From contig NZ_JACERN010000026.1 of NCBI RefSeq assembly GCF_013911085.1, positions 1 to 64,000 on the forward strand: a stretch of DNA of 64,000 nucleotides. The letters are read 5' to 3'. A program made the position numbers and the translations under genes. Below, one piece after another: positions 24,208-33,431 of this stretch; within the stretch, counting starts at the first letter, position 1; every line of letters starts with the position of its first letter. This stretch comes from Aquitalea aquatica (GTDB lineage Bacteria > Pseudomonadota > Gammaproteobacteria > Burkholderiales > Chromobacteriaceae). A model generated the notes under the pieces. That model was not told the origin of the DNA and did not search any database. It saw only the letters and a program-made list of their open reading frames with translations.

Positions 24208-25593
24208 ATGATCCGTACCCGCTTTGCCCCCAGCCCCACCGGCTATCTGCATATCGGTGGCGTGCGCACCGCTCTCTTTTCCTGGGCCTATGCCCGCAAG
24301 AACAATGGCGTTTTCGTGCTGCGCATCGAAGACACCGACCTTGAGCGCTCCACGCCGGAGTCGGTCAAGGCCATCATGGACGGCATGCACTGGGTTGGGC
24401 TGGATTATGACGAAGGTCCCTTCTACCAGACCCAGCGTTTCGACCGCTACAAGGAAGTGATCCAGCAATTGCTGGAATCCGGCCATGCCTATCGCTGCTA
24501 CTGCAGCAAGGAAGAACTGGAAGCCATGCGCGCCGAGCAGGAAGCCAATGGTGAAAAGCCGCGTTACGACCGTCGCTGGCGCCCGGAAGAGGGCAAGACC
24601 CTGCCGGCCATTCCGGCCGACGTGCAGCCGGTGATCCGCTTCCGCACCCCGCTGGACGGCACCGTCGCCTGGGACGACGCGGTGAAGGGCCGTATCGAAT
24701 TCTCCAATACCGAGCTGGACGACCTGATCATCGCCCGCCCGGATGGCAGCCCCACCTACAACTTCTGCGTAGTGGTGGACGACTGGGACATGCAGATCAC
24801 CCACGTGATCCGTGGTGACGACCACGTCAACAATACCCCGCGCCAGATCAACATCCTCAAGGCGCTGAATGCACCGCTGCCGGTGTATGGCCATCTGCCG
24901 ATGATCCTGAATGAGGACGGCCAGAAGATGTCCAAGCGCCGCGACGCAGTGAGCGTGGTGGACTACGCCGACAAGGGCATCCTGCCGGAAGCGCTGCTCA
25001 ACTACCTGGCGCGTCTGGGCTGGGGTCATGGCGATGACGAATTCTTCAGCATGGAGCAGTTTGTCGAGTGGTTCAGCCTGGAAGCGGTCAGCGCCTCGGC
25101 CAGCCGTTTCAATCAGGAAAAATTCCTGTGGCTGAATGCCCAGCACATCAAGGCGGCGGACAACAGCCGTCTGGCTGCGCTGATTGCCCCGCGTCTGGCG
25201 GCTGCTGGTGTCGATACCAGCAGCGGCCCGGCCATCGAAGACGTGATCGCACTGGTAAAAGAACGTGTGCAAGACCTGAACGCGCTGGCAGTGGAAGTGG
25301 ATTACTTCTACCAGAAGCGCGAAGCCGCCGCAGCCGACGTGGAAAAGCACCTGGCTGGCGATGCCGTGGCTCGCATGGGCCGCTTTGCCGACAAGCTGGC
25401 TGCGCTGGATAGCTGGACGGCAGAAAGCATCCATGAGCTGTTCAAGCCCTTCTGCGCCGAAGAAGGCATCAAGATGGGCCAACTGGGCATGCCGCTGCGC
25501 GTGCTGGTGTGCGGCACCACCCAGACCCCGTCGGTCGATGCGGTACTGGCGGTGATCGGCAAGGAAGAAGTACTGCGCCGCCTGCGCGCCTGA
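24208..25593 (+). CDS. gltX: Glutamyl-tRNA synthetase
   Basis: A 461-residue class I aminoacyl-tRNA synthetase. PTGYLHIGG holds the HIGH motif and QKMSKRRDAV the KMSKS motif. The Glu-binding region RFAPSPTG is at the N-terminus and the C-terminal half is the alpha-helical anticodon-binding domain of bacterial GluRS. It attaches glutamate to tRNA-Glu. Whether it also charges tRNA-Gln depends on a gatCAB or glnS that is not visible here. Start and length are standard. Confidence 0.97.
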   Translation: MIRTRFAPSPTGYLHIGGVRTALFSWAYARKNNGVFVLRIEDTDLERSTPESVKAIMDGMHWVGLDYDEGPFYQTQRFDRYKEVIQQLLESGHAYRCYCSKEELEAMRAEQEANGEKPRYDRRWRPEEGKTLPAIPADVQPVIRFRTPLDGTVAWDDAVKGRIEFSNTELDDLIIARPDGSPTYNFCVVVDDWDMQITHVIRGDDHVNNTPRQINILKALNAPLPVYGHLPMILNEDGQKMSKRRDAVSVVDYADKGILPEALLNYLARLGWGHGDDEFFSMEQFVEWFSLEAVSASASRFNQEKFLWLNAQHIKAADNSRLAALIAPRLAAAGVDTSSGPAIEDVIALVKERVQDLNALAVEVDYFYQKREAAAADVEKHLAGDAVARMGRFADKLAALDSWTAESIHELFKPFCAEEGIKMGQLGMPLRVLVCGTTQTPSVDAVLAVIGKEEVLRRLRA

Positions 25594-25616
25594 GCGGCTT
25601 CGCTGACGCTCAAGTC

Positions 25617-25646
25617 AAAAAAGCCACCCTGCGGGGTGGCTTTTTG
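25617..25646. terminator. Bidirectional terminator between gltX and the amino acid permease
   Basis: AAAAAAGCCACC and GGTGGCTTTTT form a stem with A- and T-runs on each side, serving both converging genes. Confidence 0.9.
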
Positions 25647-25661
25647 CATGCTGGCGCTGGT

Positions 25662-27026
25662 TTATGGGCGTGGCGGCCGCACAAAGCGGTACAGCACAAT
25701 CAGCAGCAACAGGAAGGGCAGGCCGAAGGCCAGTGTCAGGCGGAAGACATCGGTCAGCGCCGTGGTCAGCAAGATGGCCAGCATCAGCCCCAGGCCCAGC
25801 AGGGTGGAAACCGGAAAGCCGGGCAGGCGGAAAGCCAGCGGTTTGGCACCGTGGCGCTGGTGATGGCGGCGGAAATACCAGTGAGTGAGGAAGATCATCA
25901 TCCAGGTAAACAGCGCGCCAAACATCGACAGCGACATCATCAGGGTGAAGGCCTGGCCGGGGAACAGCACAAACAGCAGGGTAGCCAGGGCAATACCGCT
26001 GGTGGACAGCAGCAGGGCATTGAGCGGAATACCGTTGTGATTGAGCTTGCCCAGGCTGGCGGGGGCATCGCCTGCGCGTGACAGGCTGAACATCATGCGG
26101 GTGGTGATGTAGAGTTGGCTGTTCATGGCCGACAGCGCCGCCACGATGACGACGAAATTGAGGATGCCTGCCGCATAGGGAATGCCCAGCACCTGCATCA
26201 CGGTGACAAAGGGGCTGCTGCCCTTGCCCAGGCCATCCCAGGGCACGATGGCCAGAATCAGCGTCAGCGACAAGACGTAAAACACCAGCAGGCGCACGAT
26301 GGTGGCGCGAAAGGCGTGGCGCACTGCCTGTTCCGGGTGTTCGGCTTCACCCGCTGCCACCGCGATCATCTCCACGCTCAGATAGCTGAAGATGGAGATC
26401 ACCACCGCCACCCACATTCCCCACCAGCCATGCGGGAAAAAACCGCCATGGCTGGTGAAGTTCTGCGTGCCATAAGCCGGGTTGCCACTGCCCCACACCA
26501 CGTAGCTACCCAGCAGGATGAAGCCGACGATGGCAAAGATCTTGATGGCGGAAAACCAGTATTCGACCGTGCCAAAGGCTTTGACGCTCATGGCATTGAC
26601 ACCGATCAGCACGCCGGAGAACAGCACGATCCAGATCCACGATGGTGCGTGGGGGAACCAGTACTGCATGTATTCGGCCACTGCCGTGACTTCGGTACCC
26701 ACGGCCATGACGATGCAGGTCCAGTAACTGTAGCGCACCAGAAAACCGGCCAGCGGGCTGATGTAATGCTCGGCAAACGCACCAAACGAACCGGATGTGG
26801 CGTGGGCGATGGTCATTTCCGCCAGGCAGCCCATCAGCAGCAGGGTAATCAGCCCGCCGATGGCGTAGCTGAGCAAGACGCTGGGGCCGGCAAAGCCGAT
26901 GGCAAACTTGCTGCCAAGAAACAGGCCGGTGCCAATGGCACCACCGATGGCGATCATGCTCATCTGCCGGCCGCTCAGCCGGCGTTGCAGTCCGCTTTCG
27001 CGCTGCTGGATGTGGTCAAAACTCAT
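25662..27026 (-). CDS. APC-family amino acid permease in the kynurenine cluster
   Basis: A 454-residue permease with about 12 membrane segments and the AAT-family start MIAIGGAIGTGLFLGSKFAI, with LAEMTIAHATSGSFGAFAEHY in the third helix. It imports an amino acid with a cation. It lies downstream of kynU on the same strand, so an aromatic substrate such as tryptophan or kynurenine is a reasonable inference. The GabP/ProY-like subgroup also includes GABA and proline carriers. Start at 27026 with AAGGAGAAG upstream. Confidence 0.85.
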   Translation of the reverse strand: MSFDHIQQRESGLQRRLSGRQMSMIAIGGAIGTGLFLGSKFAIGFAGPSVLLSYAIGGLITLLLMGCLAEMTIAHATSGSFGAFAEHYISPLAGFLVRYSYWTCIVMAVGTEVTAVAEYMQYWFPHAPSWIWIVLFSGVLIGVNAMSVKAFGTVEYWFSAIKIFAIVGFILLGSYVVWGSGNPAYGTQNFTSHGGFFPHGWWGMWVAVVISIFSYLSVEMIAVAAGEAEHPEQAVRHAFRATIVRLLVFYVLSLTLILAIVPWDGLGKGSSPFVTVMQVLGIPYAAGILNFVVIVAALSAMNSQLYITTRMMFSLSRAGDAPASLGKLNHNGIPLNALLLSTSGIALATLLFVLFPGQAFTLMMSLSMFGALFTWMMIFLTHWYFRRHHQRHGAKPLAFRLPGFPVSTLLGLGLMLAILLTTALTDVFRLTLAFGLPFLLLLIVLYRFVRPPRP

Positions 27027-27125
27027 GTCTTCTCCTTACCTTCCTGATGGAGCAGTGCATTTCTCTTGGGCGTGGCTTGGCCTGGATGCGCTCGGCTCCG
27101 CTGATGGTGTGTTACCGGGTGAGAG

Positions 27126-27147
27126 CCGCCAGCCGGGCGGCTGGCGG
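27126..27147 (-). promoter_or_regulatory. Strong GC hairpin between kynU and the permease
   Basis: CCGCCAGCC and GGCTGGCGG form a perfect 9-bp stem with a 4-base loop in the 129-bp gap. No T-run follows on either strand, so it may reduce but not stop read-through, or stabilise the upstream mRNA end. Confidence 0.5.
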
Positions 27148-27155
27148 GGTGTGGC

Positions 27156-28406
27156 TCAGGTCACGGCGTGACGCTGCTTGAAGCGCGGCTGGTCCCAGCT
27201 GGCGCTGTCCAGAATGTCGCGCAGGATTTCCACGGCATCCCAGATATCGGTATGGCTCAGATAGAGCGGGGTGATGCCAAAGCGCAGCACTTCCGGCTCG
27301 CGGTAGTCACCGATGACGCCACGGTCGATCAGTGCCTGCATCACCGCATAGCCCTCGGGGTGGCGGTAGCTGACATGGCTGCCACGGCGGACATGCTCAC
27401 GCGGGGTGATCAGCGTCAGCGGGTGGTGGCCGCAGCGCTGTTCCACCAACTGGATGAACAGGTCGGTCAGCGCCAGCGATTTCTCGCGCAGTGCCGCCAT
27501 GCTGGTTTGCAGCGTGGCGTCCAGCCCGCACTCCACCAGCGACATCGACAGGATGGGCTGGGTGCCACAGAGAAAACGGCGGATGCCCTGGGCCGGCTGG
27601 TAATCGACAGCCATGTCAAACGGGCGCGAGTGGCCCCACCAGCCGGACAAGGGTTGCCAGAAGCCATCCTGATGGCGGGCCGCTACCCAGATGAAAGCGG
27701 GGGAACCGGGGCCGCCATTGAGGTATTTGTAGGTGCAGCCGACCGCGAAGTCGGCCTGGGCGGCGTTCAGGTCTACCGGTACGGCCCCTGCTGCATGGGC
27801 CAGGTCCCAGATGGTGAGCACGCCATGCTGATGGGCCTGGGCGGTGACGGCGGCCATGTCATACATGGCGCCGGTACGGTAATTGACGTGTGACAGCAGC
27901 AAGACCGCCACGTCTTCGCCCAGTGCCTGTTCCAGCGACAGGGTGTCGTCGATCAGCCGCATTTCGTAGCCCTGCTGTAGCAGGTCGATCATGCCCTGGA
28001 TCATGTACAGGTCGGTGGGGAAGTTGTCGCGCTCCGAGACAATTACCTTGCGCTGCGGGGCGGCTTGCTGCTGGATGCGGATGGCGGCGGCCAGTGCCTT
28101 GAAGATATTGAGCGAGGTGGTGTCGGTAATCACCACTTCATCGCTACCGGCACCGATCAGCCCGGCCAGCTTGTTGCCCAGCCGGCGCGGCAGTTCGAAC
28201 CAGTCGGCGCTATTCCAGCTGCGGATCAGGCCCACCCCCCATTCCTGGCGCAATACTTCCAGGCTGCGTGCCTCGGCACTTCTGGGCAGTACGCCCAGCG
28301 AGTTGCCATCCAGGTAGAGCACGCCTGGCGGCAGGTCGAATTGCTGGCGCAGGGCAGCCAGTTGATCCTGGCGGTCGGCGGCCAGGCAGTGTTCACGAGT
28401 CAGCAT
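27156..28406 (-). CDS. kynU: Kynureninase
   Basis: A 416-residue fold-type I PLP enzyme. [13 protein letters not shown] opens the substrate site and the lysine in [17 protein letters not shown] carries [16 protein letters not shown] precedes it. It cleaves kynurenine to anthranilate and alanine. Length matches bacterial kynureninase. The ATG at 28406 has AAAGGAGAGA upstream, and a reading to 28481 is rejected. It lies 28 bp downstream of kynB. Confidence 0.95.
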   Translation of the reverse strand: MLTREHCLAADRQDQLAALRQQFDLPPGVLYLDGNSLGVLPRSAEARSLEVLRQEWGVGLIRSWNSADWFELPRRLGNKLAGLIGAGSDEVVITDTTSLNIFKALAAAIRIQQQAAPQRKVIVSERDNFPTDLYMIQGMIDLLQQGYEMRLIDDTLSLEQALGEDVAVLLLSHVNYRTGAMYDMAAVTAQAHQHGVLTIWDLAHAAGAVPVDLNAAQADFAVGCTYKYLNGGPGSPAFIWVAARHQDGFWQPLSGWWGHSRPFDMAVDYQPAQGIRRFLCGTQPILSMSLVECGLDATLQTSMAALREKSLALTDLFIQLVEQRCGHHPLTLITPREHVRRGSHVSYRHPEGYAVMQALIDRGVIGDYREPEVLRFGITPLYLSHTDIWDAVEILRDILDSASWDQPRFKQRHAVT

Positions 28407-28434
28407 CAGTCTCTCCTTTGTGGTGCTGTGTTTG

Positions 28435-29073
28435 TTATCGGGGCAGGGTGGTGCGCAGTACGGCGCGGACCGGACTGGCATCCAGGTTGATCAATTTCAG
28501 TGGCAGGGCGATCAGCTCGTAGTCGCCGGGTGGCGTCTCGTCCAGCCACAGGTTTTCCAGAATGGCCATACCGTGCTGGGCAACGGCGTGATGGGCGTCC
28601 AGCGTCTTGCTGTCTGCCCCATCCAGCGAGGCGGTATCCACGCCGATCAGCCGTACCCCTTGCTGGCCCAGCCAGTGGATGAGTGCCGGGTCCATGGTGC
28701 AGAAGTTGGCATCCCATTGCTGCGGAAACTGCCGGTAGCAGCGGATCAGCAGCCGTGGGGGCAGCGGGTCCGGCTGGCTTGCCAGTGCCTGCTGCAGCCG
28801 GGGCAGGGTGAGCAAGGGCGTTGCATCCAGGCAGTGCACCACGCGGCAGGGGCCAAGGTAGGCGTCCAGATCAACCCGGCCAATGGGCAGACCGTCCGCC
28901 TGGTAATGCAGCGGCGCATCGGCATGTGCGCCACTGTGCGGCGACAAGGTCAGCCTGGCGACATTGACCGGGCAGTGTGCATCCAGCTGCCAGGCCGGGC
29001 TTTCCTGTAGCGCGGTATCTCCCGGCCACACTGGCATGCCGGCATACAGCGGCGGGCTGATGTCATACAGCAT
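28435..29073 (-). CDS. kynB: Kynurenine formamidase
   Basis: A 212-residue cyclase-family metal hydrolase. The metal motif [12 protein letters not shown] (near residue 48) and the substrate region [11 protein letters not shown] match KynB. It hydrolyses N-formylkynurenine to kynurenine and formate. The ATG at 29073 is preferred because GGAGAG lies just upstream; an in-frame ATG at 29085 has no ribosome site. It is the first gene of a kynB-kynU-permease operon, divergent from an Lrp-type regulator. A kynA gene is not in the window. Confidence 0.93.
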   Translation of the reverse strand: MLYDISPPLYAGMPVWPGDTALQESPAWQLDAHCPVNVARLTLSPHSGAHADAPLHYQADGLPIGRVDLDAYLGPCRVVHCLDATPLLTLPRLQQALASQPDPLPPRLLIRCYRQFPQQWDANFCTMDPALIHWLGQQGVRLIGVDTASLDGADSKTLDAHHAVAQHGMAILENLWLDETPPGDYELIALPLKLINLDASPVRAVLRTTLPR

Positions 29074-29130
29074 GGTGCTCTCCATGGATTGGGCAATTCA
29101 TGTTAGCACCGTGATTATTTTGAAAAATTG

Positions 29131-29190
29131 CAAGTTCAACTTGTGGTTTGGTGATATTTCGCAGAATATTCAACAAATTTCATTGTTGAA
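29131..29190. promoter_or_regulatory. Two palindromes in the kynB/Lrp divergent promoter
   Basis: CAAGTTCAACTTG (29131-29143) is a perfect 6-1-6 palindrome. TTCAACAA (29169-29176) and TTGTTGAA (29183-29190) are perfect 8-bp arms around 6 bases. Both lie in the AT-rich gap between kynB and the Lrp-type gene, where such a regulator would be expected to bind. Confidence 0.5.
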
Positions 29191-29205
29191 GAAAGGAAGT
29201 TGCAA

Positions 29206-29676
29206 ATGCAGCTGGATGCCATTGATGTGCGTATTCTTTCTGCACTGCAGCACAACGGCCGGCTCAGCAATCAGGATCTGGCCGACCAGGTGGCCTTATC
29301 GCCTTCGGCCTGCCTGCGCCGGGTGCGCACACTGGAGGAGGGTGGGCTGATTCGTGGCTATCACGCCGAGCTGGACGCGGTGGCGCTGGGCTTCGAGCTG
29401 GAAGCCATCGTGCAGGTCACGCTGGATCGTAGCCGGGAAGACTGGCATGGCGAGTTCCTGCAGCAGATGGACGCATTCGAGGAGGTGACCGCAGCCTATG
29501 TGGTGACCGGCCCCTGCAATTACATTCTGCATGTACGTTGTCGCAGCTTGCCGGCGTTTTCCGATTTCATCGTCGAAAAGCTGAACAAGGTACCCGGCAT
29601 GCGCGACTTCAGTTCCTTCATCGTGCTGAAAACCGTGAAGGACACCCGTGACCGGCTGCCCCTGGCCATGCGCTGA
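29206..29676 (+). CDS. Lrp/AsnC-family regulator, probably of kynurenine catabolism
   Basis: A 156-residue protein with an N-terminal helix-turn-helix (LDAIDVRILSALQHNGRLSN, LSPSACLRRVRTLEE) and a C-terminal RAM ligand-binding domain. Divergence from kynB parallels KynR, which activates kyn genes in response to kynurenine in Pseudomonas. That assignment is inference from position. The ATG at 29206 follows GAAAGGAAG with good spacing; a TTG at 29200 is in frame but weaker. Confidence 0.85.
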   Translation: MQLDAIDVRILSALQHNGRLSNQDLADQVALSPSACLRRVRTLEEGGLIRGYHAELDAVALGFELEAIVQVTLDRSREDWHGEFLQQMDAFEEVTAAYVVTGPCNYILHVRCRSLPAFSDFIVEKLNKVPGMRDFSSFIVLKTVKDTRDRLPLAMR

Positions 29677-29841
29677 AACGGGAGCACCACGGTAACAAAG
29701 GCCTTGTATGCTTGAGTGGAGGCCGCTGGCACCCGCCGGCCCGCCTGACTTACCTTGGCTGCGAGCAAAAACTCTAAAAAAATGGATTTTGTGCAAAGGG
29801 ATGGGGGATAATGCCGCCCAGCCAAACTGAGGTTCATCAAA

Positions 29842-31086
29842 ATGAAGTGTGTTGACGATTTCCGCCTGCGTCTGGGCAAGCAAGAGCTGGTTCCCATCAT
29901 GGTCGGTGGCATGGGTGTGGACATTTCCACCGTTGCCCTGTCGCTGGAAGCGGCCCGTCTGGGCGGCATCGGTCATATTTCCGATGCCATGGTGCCGACG
30001 GTTACCGACCGCCGCTTCAATACCAAGTTCGTCAAGGACAAGCTCAAGCAGTACAAATTCAACGTGGAGAACGCCGACAAGTCCGTGGTCAAGTTCGACC
30101 TGGATATTCTGGCTGAAGCCACCAAAATGCACGTTGGCTCCGCCATGGACGCCAAAAAGGGCGATGGGCTGATTTTCATCAACTGCATGGAAAAGCTCAC
30201 CATGAATGCGCCCAAGGAAACCTTGCGCGTACGCATGCAAACCGCCATGGATGCCGGCATCGACGGCATCACCCTGGCTGCCGGCCTGCATCTGGGTTCG
30301 TTTGCCCTGATCGAAGACCACCCGCGTTTTCGTGATGTAAAGCTGGGCATCATTGTTTCGTCGCTGCGTGCCTTGCAGCTGTTCCTGAAAAAATCCGCCC
30401 GTACCGGCCGCCTGCCGGACTACGTGGTGGTGGAAGGCCCGCTGGCTGGCGGCCATCTGGGTTTCGGCATGGACTGGGCGCAGTATGATCTGGCCACCAT
30501 CGTCGCCGAGATTCACGCCTGGATGCAGGCCGAACAGCTGGATATTCCGCTGATTCCGGCTGGTGGCATCTTCACCGGCAGCGATGCCGTGGGTTTCCTG
30601 GAAAACGGTGCCAGTGCCGTGCAGGTGGCCACCCGCTTTACCGTCACCAGCGAATGCGGTCTGCCGGAAAAAGTGCAGCAGGAATATTTCAAGGCAACGG
30701 AAGACGATATCGAAGTCAACCAGCTGTCGCCCACCGGCTACCCGATGCGCATGATCAAGTCCTGCCCGGCCATTGGCGACGGCATCCGTCCCAATTGCGA
30801 GGCTTACGGCTATCTGCTGGATGCCAATGGCAGCTGTGCCTACATCCAGGCCTATAACCGCGAAGTGGCGGCCCATCCGGGCGAGCGCCGCATCAAGGTG
30901 ATGGACAAGACCTGTCTGTGCACCCACATGCGCAACTTTGATTGCTGGACTTGTGGTCAGTACACCTATCGCCTGAAGGACACGACCCGTCGCAATGAGG
31001 ACGGCAGCTACCAGATCCTCAGCGCCGAGCACGTGTTCAAGGATTACCAGTTCAGCAAGGATGGCAAGGTCGCCCTGCCGGATTGA
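29842..31086 (+). CDS. Nitronate monooxygenase-family FMN protein
   Basis: A 414-residue TIM-barrel flavoprotein. VPIMVGGMGVDIST near the start and VEGPLAGGHLGF, IPAGGIFTGSDAVGFLENGASAVQVATRF near the middle are the FMN-binding segments of the 2-nitropropane dioxygenase/enoyl-reductase family. A Cys-rich tail (CLCTHMRNFDCWTCGQ) is unusual and could bind metal. The reaction could be oxidation of nitronates or a related NADPH-linked step. Monocistronic, followed by a terminator at 31130. Confidence 0.82.
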   Translation: MKCVDDFRLRLGKQELVPIMVGGMGVDISTVALSLEAARLGGIGHISDAMVPTVTDRRFNTKFVKDKLKQYKFNVENADKSVVKFDLDILAEATKMHVGSAMDAKKGDGLIFINCMEKLTMNAPKETLRVRMQTAMDAGIDGITLAAGLHLGSFALIEDHPRFRDVKLGIIVSSLRALQLFLKKSARTGRLPDYVVVEGPLAGGHLGFGMDWAQYDLATIVAEIHAWMQAEQLDIPLIPAGGIFTGSDAVGFLENGASAVQVATRFTVTSECGLPEKVQQEYFKATEDDIEVNQLSPTGYPMRMIKSCPAIGDGIRPNCEAYGYLLDANGSCAYIQAYNREVAAHPGERRIKVMDKTCLCTHMRNFDCWTCGQYTYRLKDTTRRNEDGSYQILSAEHVFKDYQFSKDGKVALPD

Positions 31087-31129
31087 TGTCGCACACCGAC
31101 CCGGTCTGGCTGGACCGGTAGTGGAACAT

Positions 31130-31159
31130 GGCGAAACGCTACGGCGTTTCGCCATTTTT
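31130..31159 (+). terminator. Terminator of the nitronate monooxygenase-like gene
   Basis: GGCGAAACGC and GCGTTTCGCC form a perfect 10-bp stem with a TACG loop followed by ATTTTT. Confidence 0.88.
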
Positions 31160-31223
31160 CTTGTTGCTGTGGCGCTGGCAGTAGTATTGTCGGAGCCTGT
31201 CTTGTCACTGTTTGAGGACTGCC

Positions 31224-31829
31224 ATGCCGGACCGTTTTGATCCCGCCACCACCGCCCTGATCCTGGTCGATCTGCAGCAGGGCATTCTCGGTTTTGCCAA
31301 ACAACCCTATGACACCGAACAGGTGCTGGAACGCTCGGCGGCCCTGGCGCGGGCGTTTCGCGCAGCTGGTGCTCCGGTGGTGCTGGTGCGGGTGGGTTGG
31401 TCGGCCGATGGTGGGGATGCATTGAAGCTGCCGACCGATCTGCAGCCGCCAGCCACGCCAGTGCCGGATAACTGGCTGCAACAGCCGGCAGAACTGGAGG
31501 TGGCTGCCAGTGATATCCAGATCATCAAGCGGCAGTGGAATGCCTTTTATGGCACGGAGCTGGATTTGCAGCTACGCCGCCGTGGTGTGCGCACCGTGGT
31601 GCTGGCGGGTATCTCCACCCATATCGGGGTGGACTCGACCGCCCGTGCCGCCTGGGAGCGTGGCTATGCGGTGGTGCTGGCGGAGGATGCCATGAGCTGC
31701 CCGCTGCTGGAGTGCCACCAGTTCTCGGTCAAGCATATTTTCCCGCGCCTTGGTCGGGTGCGCAGTACGGCCCAGGTGTTGCAGGCCCTGGAAGCAGGGA
31801 AGGATGGCAGTGAGTCGTTATCCGCTTGA
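31224..31829 (+). CDS. Isochorismatase-fold hydrolase (YecD-like)
   Basis: A 201-residue protein of the cysteine-hydrolase superfamily: LILVDLQQGI supplies the conserved Asp, IKRQWNAFYGTELD the Lys, and GISTHIGVDSTARAAWERGY the oxyanion region. The position usually held by the catalytic Cys (before V-x-x-T) is Gly, as in YecD and in true isochorismatases, so nitrilase-like chemistry is unlikely. The ATG at 31224 follows GAGGACT. Its 3' end overlaps arfB, suggesting coupling. Confidence 0.8.
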   Translation: MPDRFDPATTALILVDLQQGILGFAKQPYDTEQVLERSAALARAFRAAGAPVVLVRVGWSADGGDALKLPTDLQPPATPVPDNWLQQPAELEVAASDIQIIKRQWNAFYGTELDLQLRRRGVRTVVLAGISTHIGVDSTARAAWERGYAVVLAEDAMSCPLLECHQFSVKHIFPRLGRVRSTAQVLQALEAGKDGSESLSA

Positions 31830-32211
31830 TCCGAAGCAGATTGAACTGACGGCCATCCGGGCGCAGGGTGCTGGTGGCCAGAACGTCAACAAGGTGTCTT
31901 CTGCCATTCACCTGCGTTTTGACGTGACGGCCTCCAGCCTGCCCGATCACATCAAGCAGCGTCTGCTGGCAATGTCTGATGCCCGCGTGAGCAAGGATGG
32001 GGTCATCATCATCAAGGCGCAGCAGCACCGCACGCAGGAGCTGAACCGTGCCGATGCGCTGGCGCGGCTGCAGGCCATGGTGGATGCGGCAGCGCACGTG
32101 CCCAAGGCCAGGCATGCCACCCGGCCTACCTATGGCTCGAAACAGCGCAGGCTGGAGGGCAAGTCGCGGCGCAGCGGCATCAAGGCCTTGCGCGGCAAGA
32201 TTGCGGACTGA
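31804..32211 (+). CDS. arfB: Alternative ribosome-rescue factor ArfB (peptidyl-tRNA hydrolase)
   Basis: A 135-residue release-factor-like protein with the catalytic GAGGQNVNKVSSAIHLRF (GGQ) loop and a basic tail (SKQRRLEGKSRRSGIKALRG) that enters the empty mRNA channel. It frees peptidyl-tRNA from ribosomes stalled on broken mRNA. Start at 31804 overlaps the previous gene by 26 bp; a GTG at 31810 with AGGGAAGGA upstream is an alternative start. Confidence 0.93.
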   Translation: MAVSRYPLDPKQIELTAIRAQGAGGQNVNKVSSAIHLRFDVTASSLPDHIKQRLLAMSDARVSKDGVIIIKAQQHRTQELNRADALARLQAMVDAAAHVPKARHATRPTYGSKQRRLEGKSRRSGIKALRGKIAD

Positions 32212-32231
32212 TGGCGGGGCAGGGGTGGTGC

Positions 32232-33431
32232 TCAGGCACGCCGGCTGAGCTGACAGCTGGGGAAGATGTGCTTGCCCAGTTCTTCTGCCGGCACGGGGCG
32301 GCATAGCAGAAAGCCTTGCAGCTCGATGTCCGGGTGCTGCGCGCACAGATAGTCCAGGTCTTCGGTATTGTCGATTCCCTCTGCCACCATGCGCAGGCCC
32401 AGTTCACGGGCAATATTGGCCATGCCGGAAATGATGCTCTGGCTGCGGGCATCTCGGTGGATGTCCTTGATCAGGATGCGGTCGAACTTCAGCTCGGTTA
32501 GCGGCAGGTTCTTGATGTGTTCCAGCGTGGTGTGGCCGGTGCCAAAATCATCCAGCGACAATTCGAAACCACGCATGCGCAGCCGTAGCAGGGTCGCCAG
32601 GGTATGGCCGAAGTTGGTGAAGGCCATGGTCTCAGTGATTTCCAGCACGATGCGGTCAAAAGCCAGCCCGCGCGATGCCACCTGCTCAACCAGCCAATCC
32701 AGAAACTCGCGGTCATCCAGCAGGCGGCGCGACAGATTGATCGACAGCCGCAGCTGCTGCATGTTTGGCTCACGGATCAGCATGTCCAGGCTGGTTTGCA
32801 CGATGCGGTTGGTCAGCAGCGAGATAAAGCCTTCGTGTTCCAGCATGCCGATGAATTGGTTGGGCCCCAGTATGCCTTGCTGCGGGTGACGCCAGCGTGC
32901 CAGGGCCTCGATCTGCACGGCACGGCCCTGGCGCAAATCGTAAATGGGCTGATAGAAGGCGCAGAACTGGTTGTGTGCCAGCCCGGTAATGATGTCGATC
33001 AGCGGCAGGCTGCTCTTGCTGTCGCTGATGTCTTGCTGCACATCGAGCAGGCGGGTGATCTCCGTCAGAAACAGATCATCATCAATCGGTTTGGCCAAAT
33101 GGCCGATGCCGGTAAAGCCCAGCTCCTGAGCGGCACGCACGCTGTTGGACAGTAGTTCTGGCGAGTGGCCGCTGATCAGCAGCAATGACGGAATGTGTGG
33201 CTGGCGTGACAGCTGCTCCACCAGTTCGATGCCATCCATGCCCGGCATGTTCAGGTCGGTGATGACCAAGTCCAGTTTGGGAATCTTGCGACTGAGCTGG
33301 AAGGCCCAGCTACCGTCGGCAGCTTCGTGTACCACGGTATTGGGTATTTGCAGGCAGAGCGCCTTGAGCAGGCTGCGCTGACTGCTGCTGTCTTCGGCGA
33401 GCAGAATCTGTCTTGGAATCTGGCTGGTCAT
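32232..33431 (-). CDS. Response regulator with EAL c-di-GMP phosphodiesterase domain
   Basis: A 399-residue protein. The REC domain (about 5-125) has LLAEDS, phospho-acceptor Asp in VITDLNMPGMDG, and Lys in HLAKPI. The EAL domain (145-390) keeps IEALARWRHP, SINLSRRLL, EITETMA, LSLDDFGTG, LKFDRI, VAEGI and LQGFLLCRP. All catalytic and metal-binding residues of active phosphodiesterases therefore appear present, and it should cleave c-di-GMP when phosphorylated. No histidine kinase gene is adjacent. Start at 33431 chosen from REC alignment; a reading to 33464 adds an odd leader. Confidence 0.92.
   Translation of the reverse strand: MTSQIPRQILLAEDSSSQRSLLKALCLQIPNTVVHEAADGSWAFQLSRKIPKLDLVITDLNMPGMDGIELVEQLSRQPHIPSLLLISGHSPELLSNSVRAAQELGFTGIGHLAKPIDDDLFLTEITRLLDVQQDISDSKSSLPLIDIITGLAHNQFCAFYQPIYDLRQGRAVQIEALARWRHPQQGILGPNQFIGMLEHEGFISLLTNRIVQTSLDMLIREPNMQQLRLSINLSRRLLDDREFLDWLVEQVASRGLAFDRIVLEITETMAFTNFGHTLATLLRLRMRGFELSLDDFGTGHTTLEHIKNLPLTELKFDRILIKDIHRDARSQSIISGMANIARELGLRMVAEGIDNTEDLDYLCAQHPDIELQGFLLCRPVPAEELGKHIFPSCQLSRRA

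Noticed and set aside
24184-25482. 432-codon minus-strand frame opposite gltX
   Set aside because: Shadow of gltX.
29296-31422. Very long open frame (708 codons) on the minus strand across the nitronate monooxygenase gene
   Set aside because: It is the antisense shadow of a GC-biased gene and runs through a terminator and neighbouring genes; no domain or ribosome site supports it.
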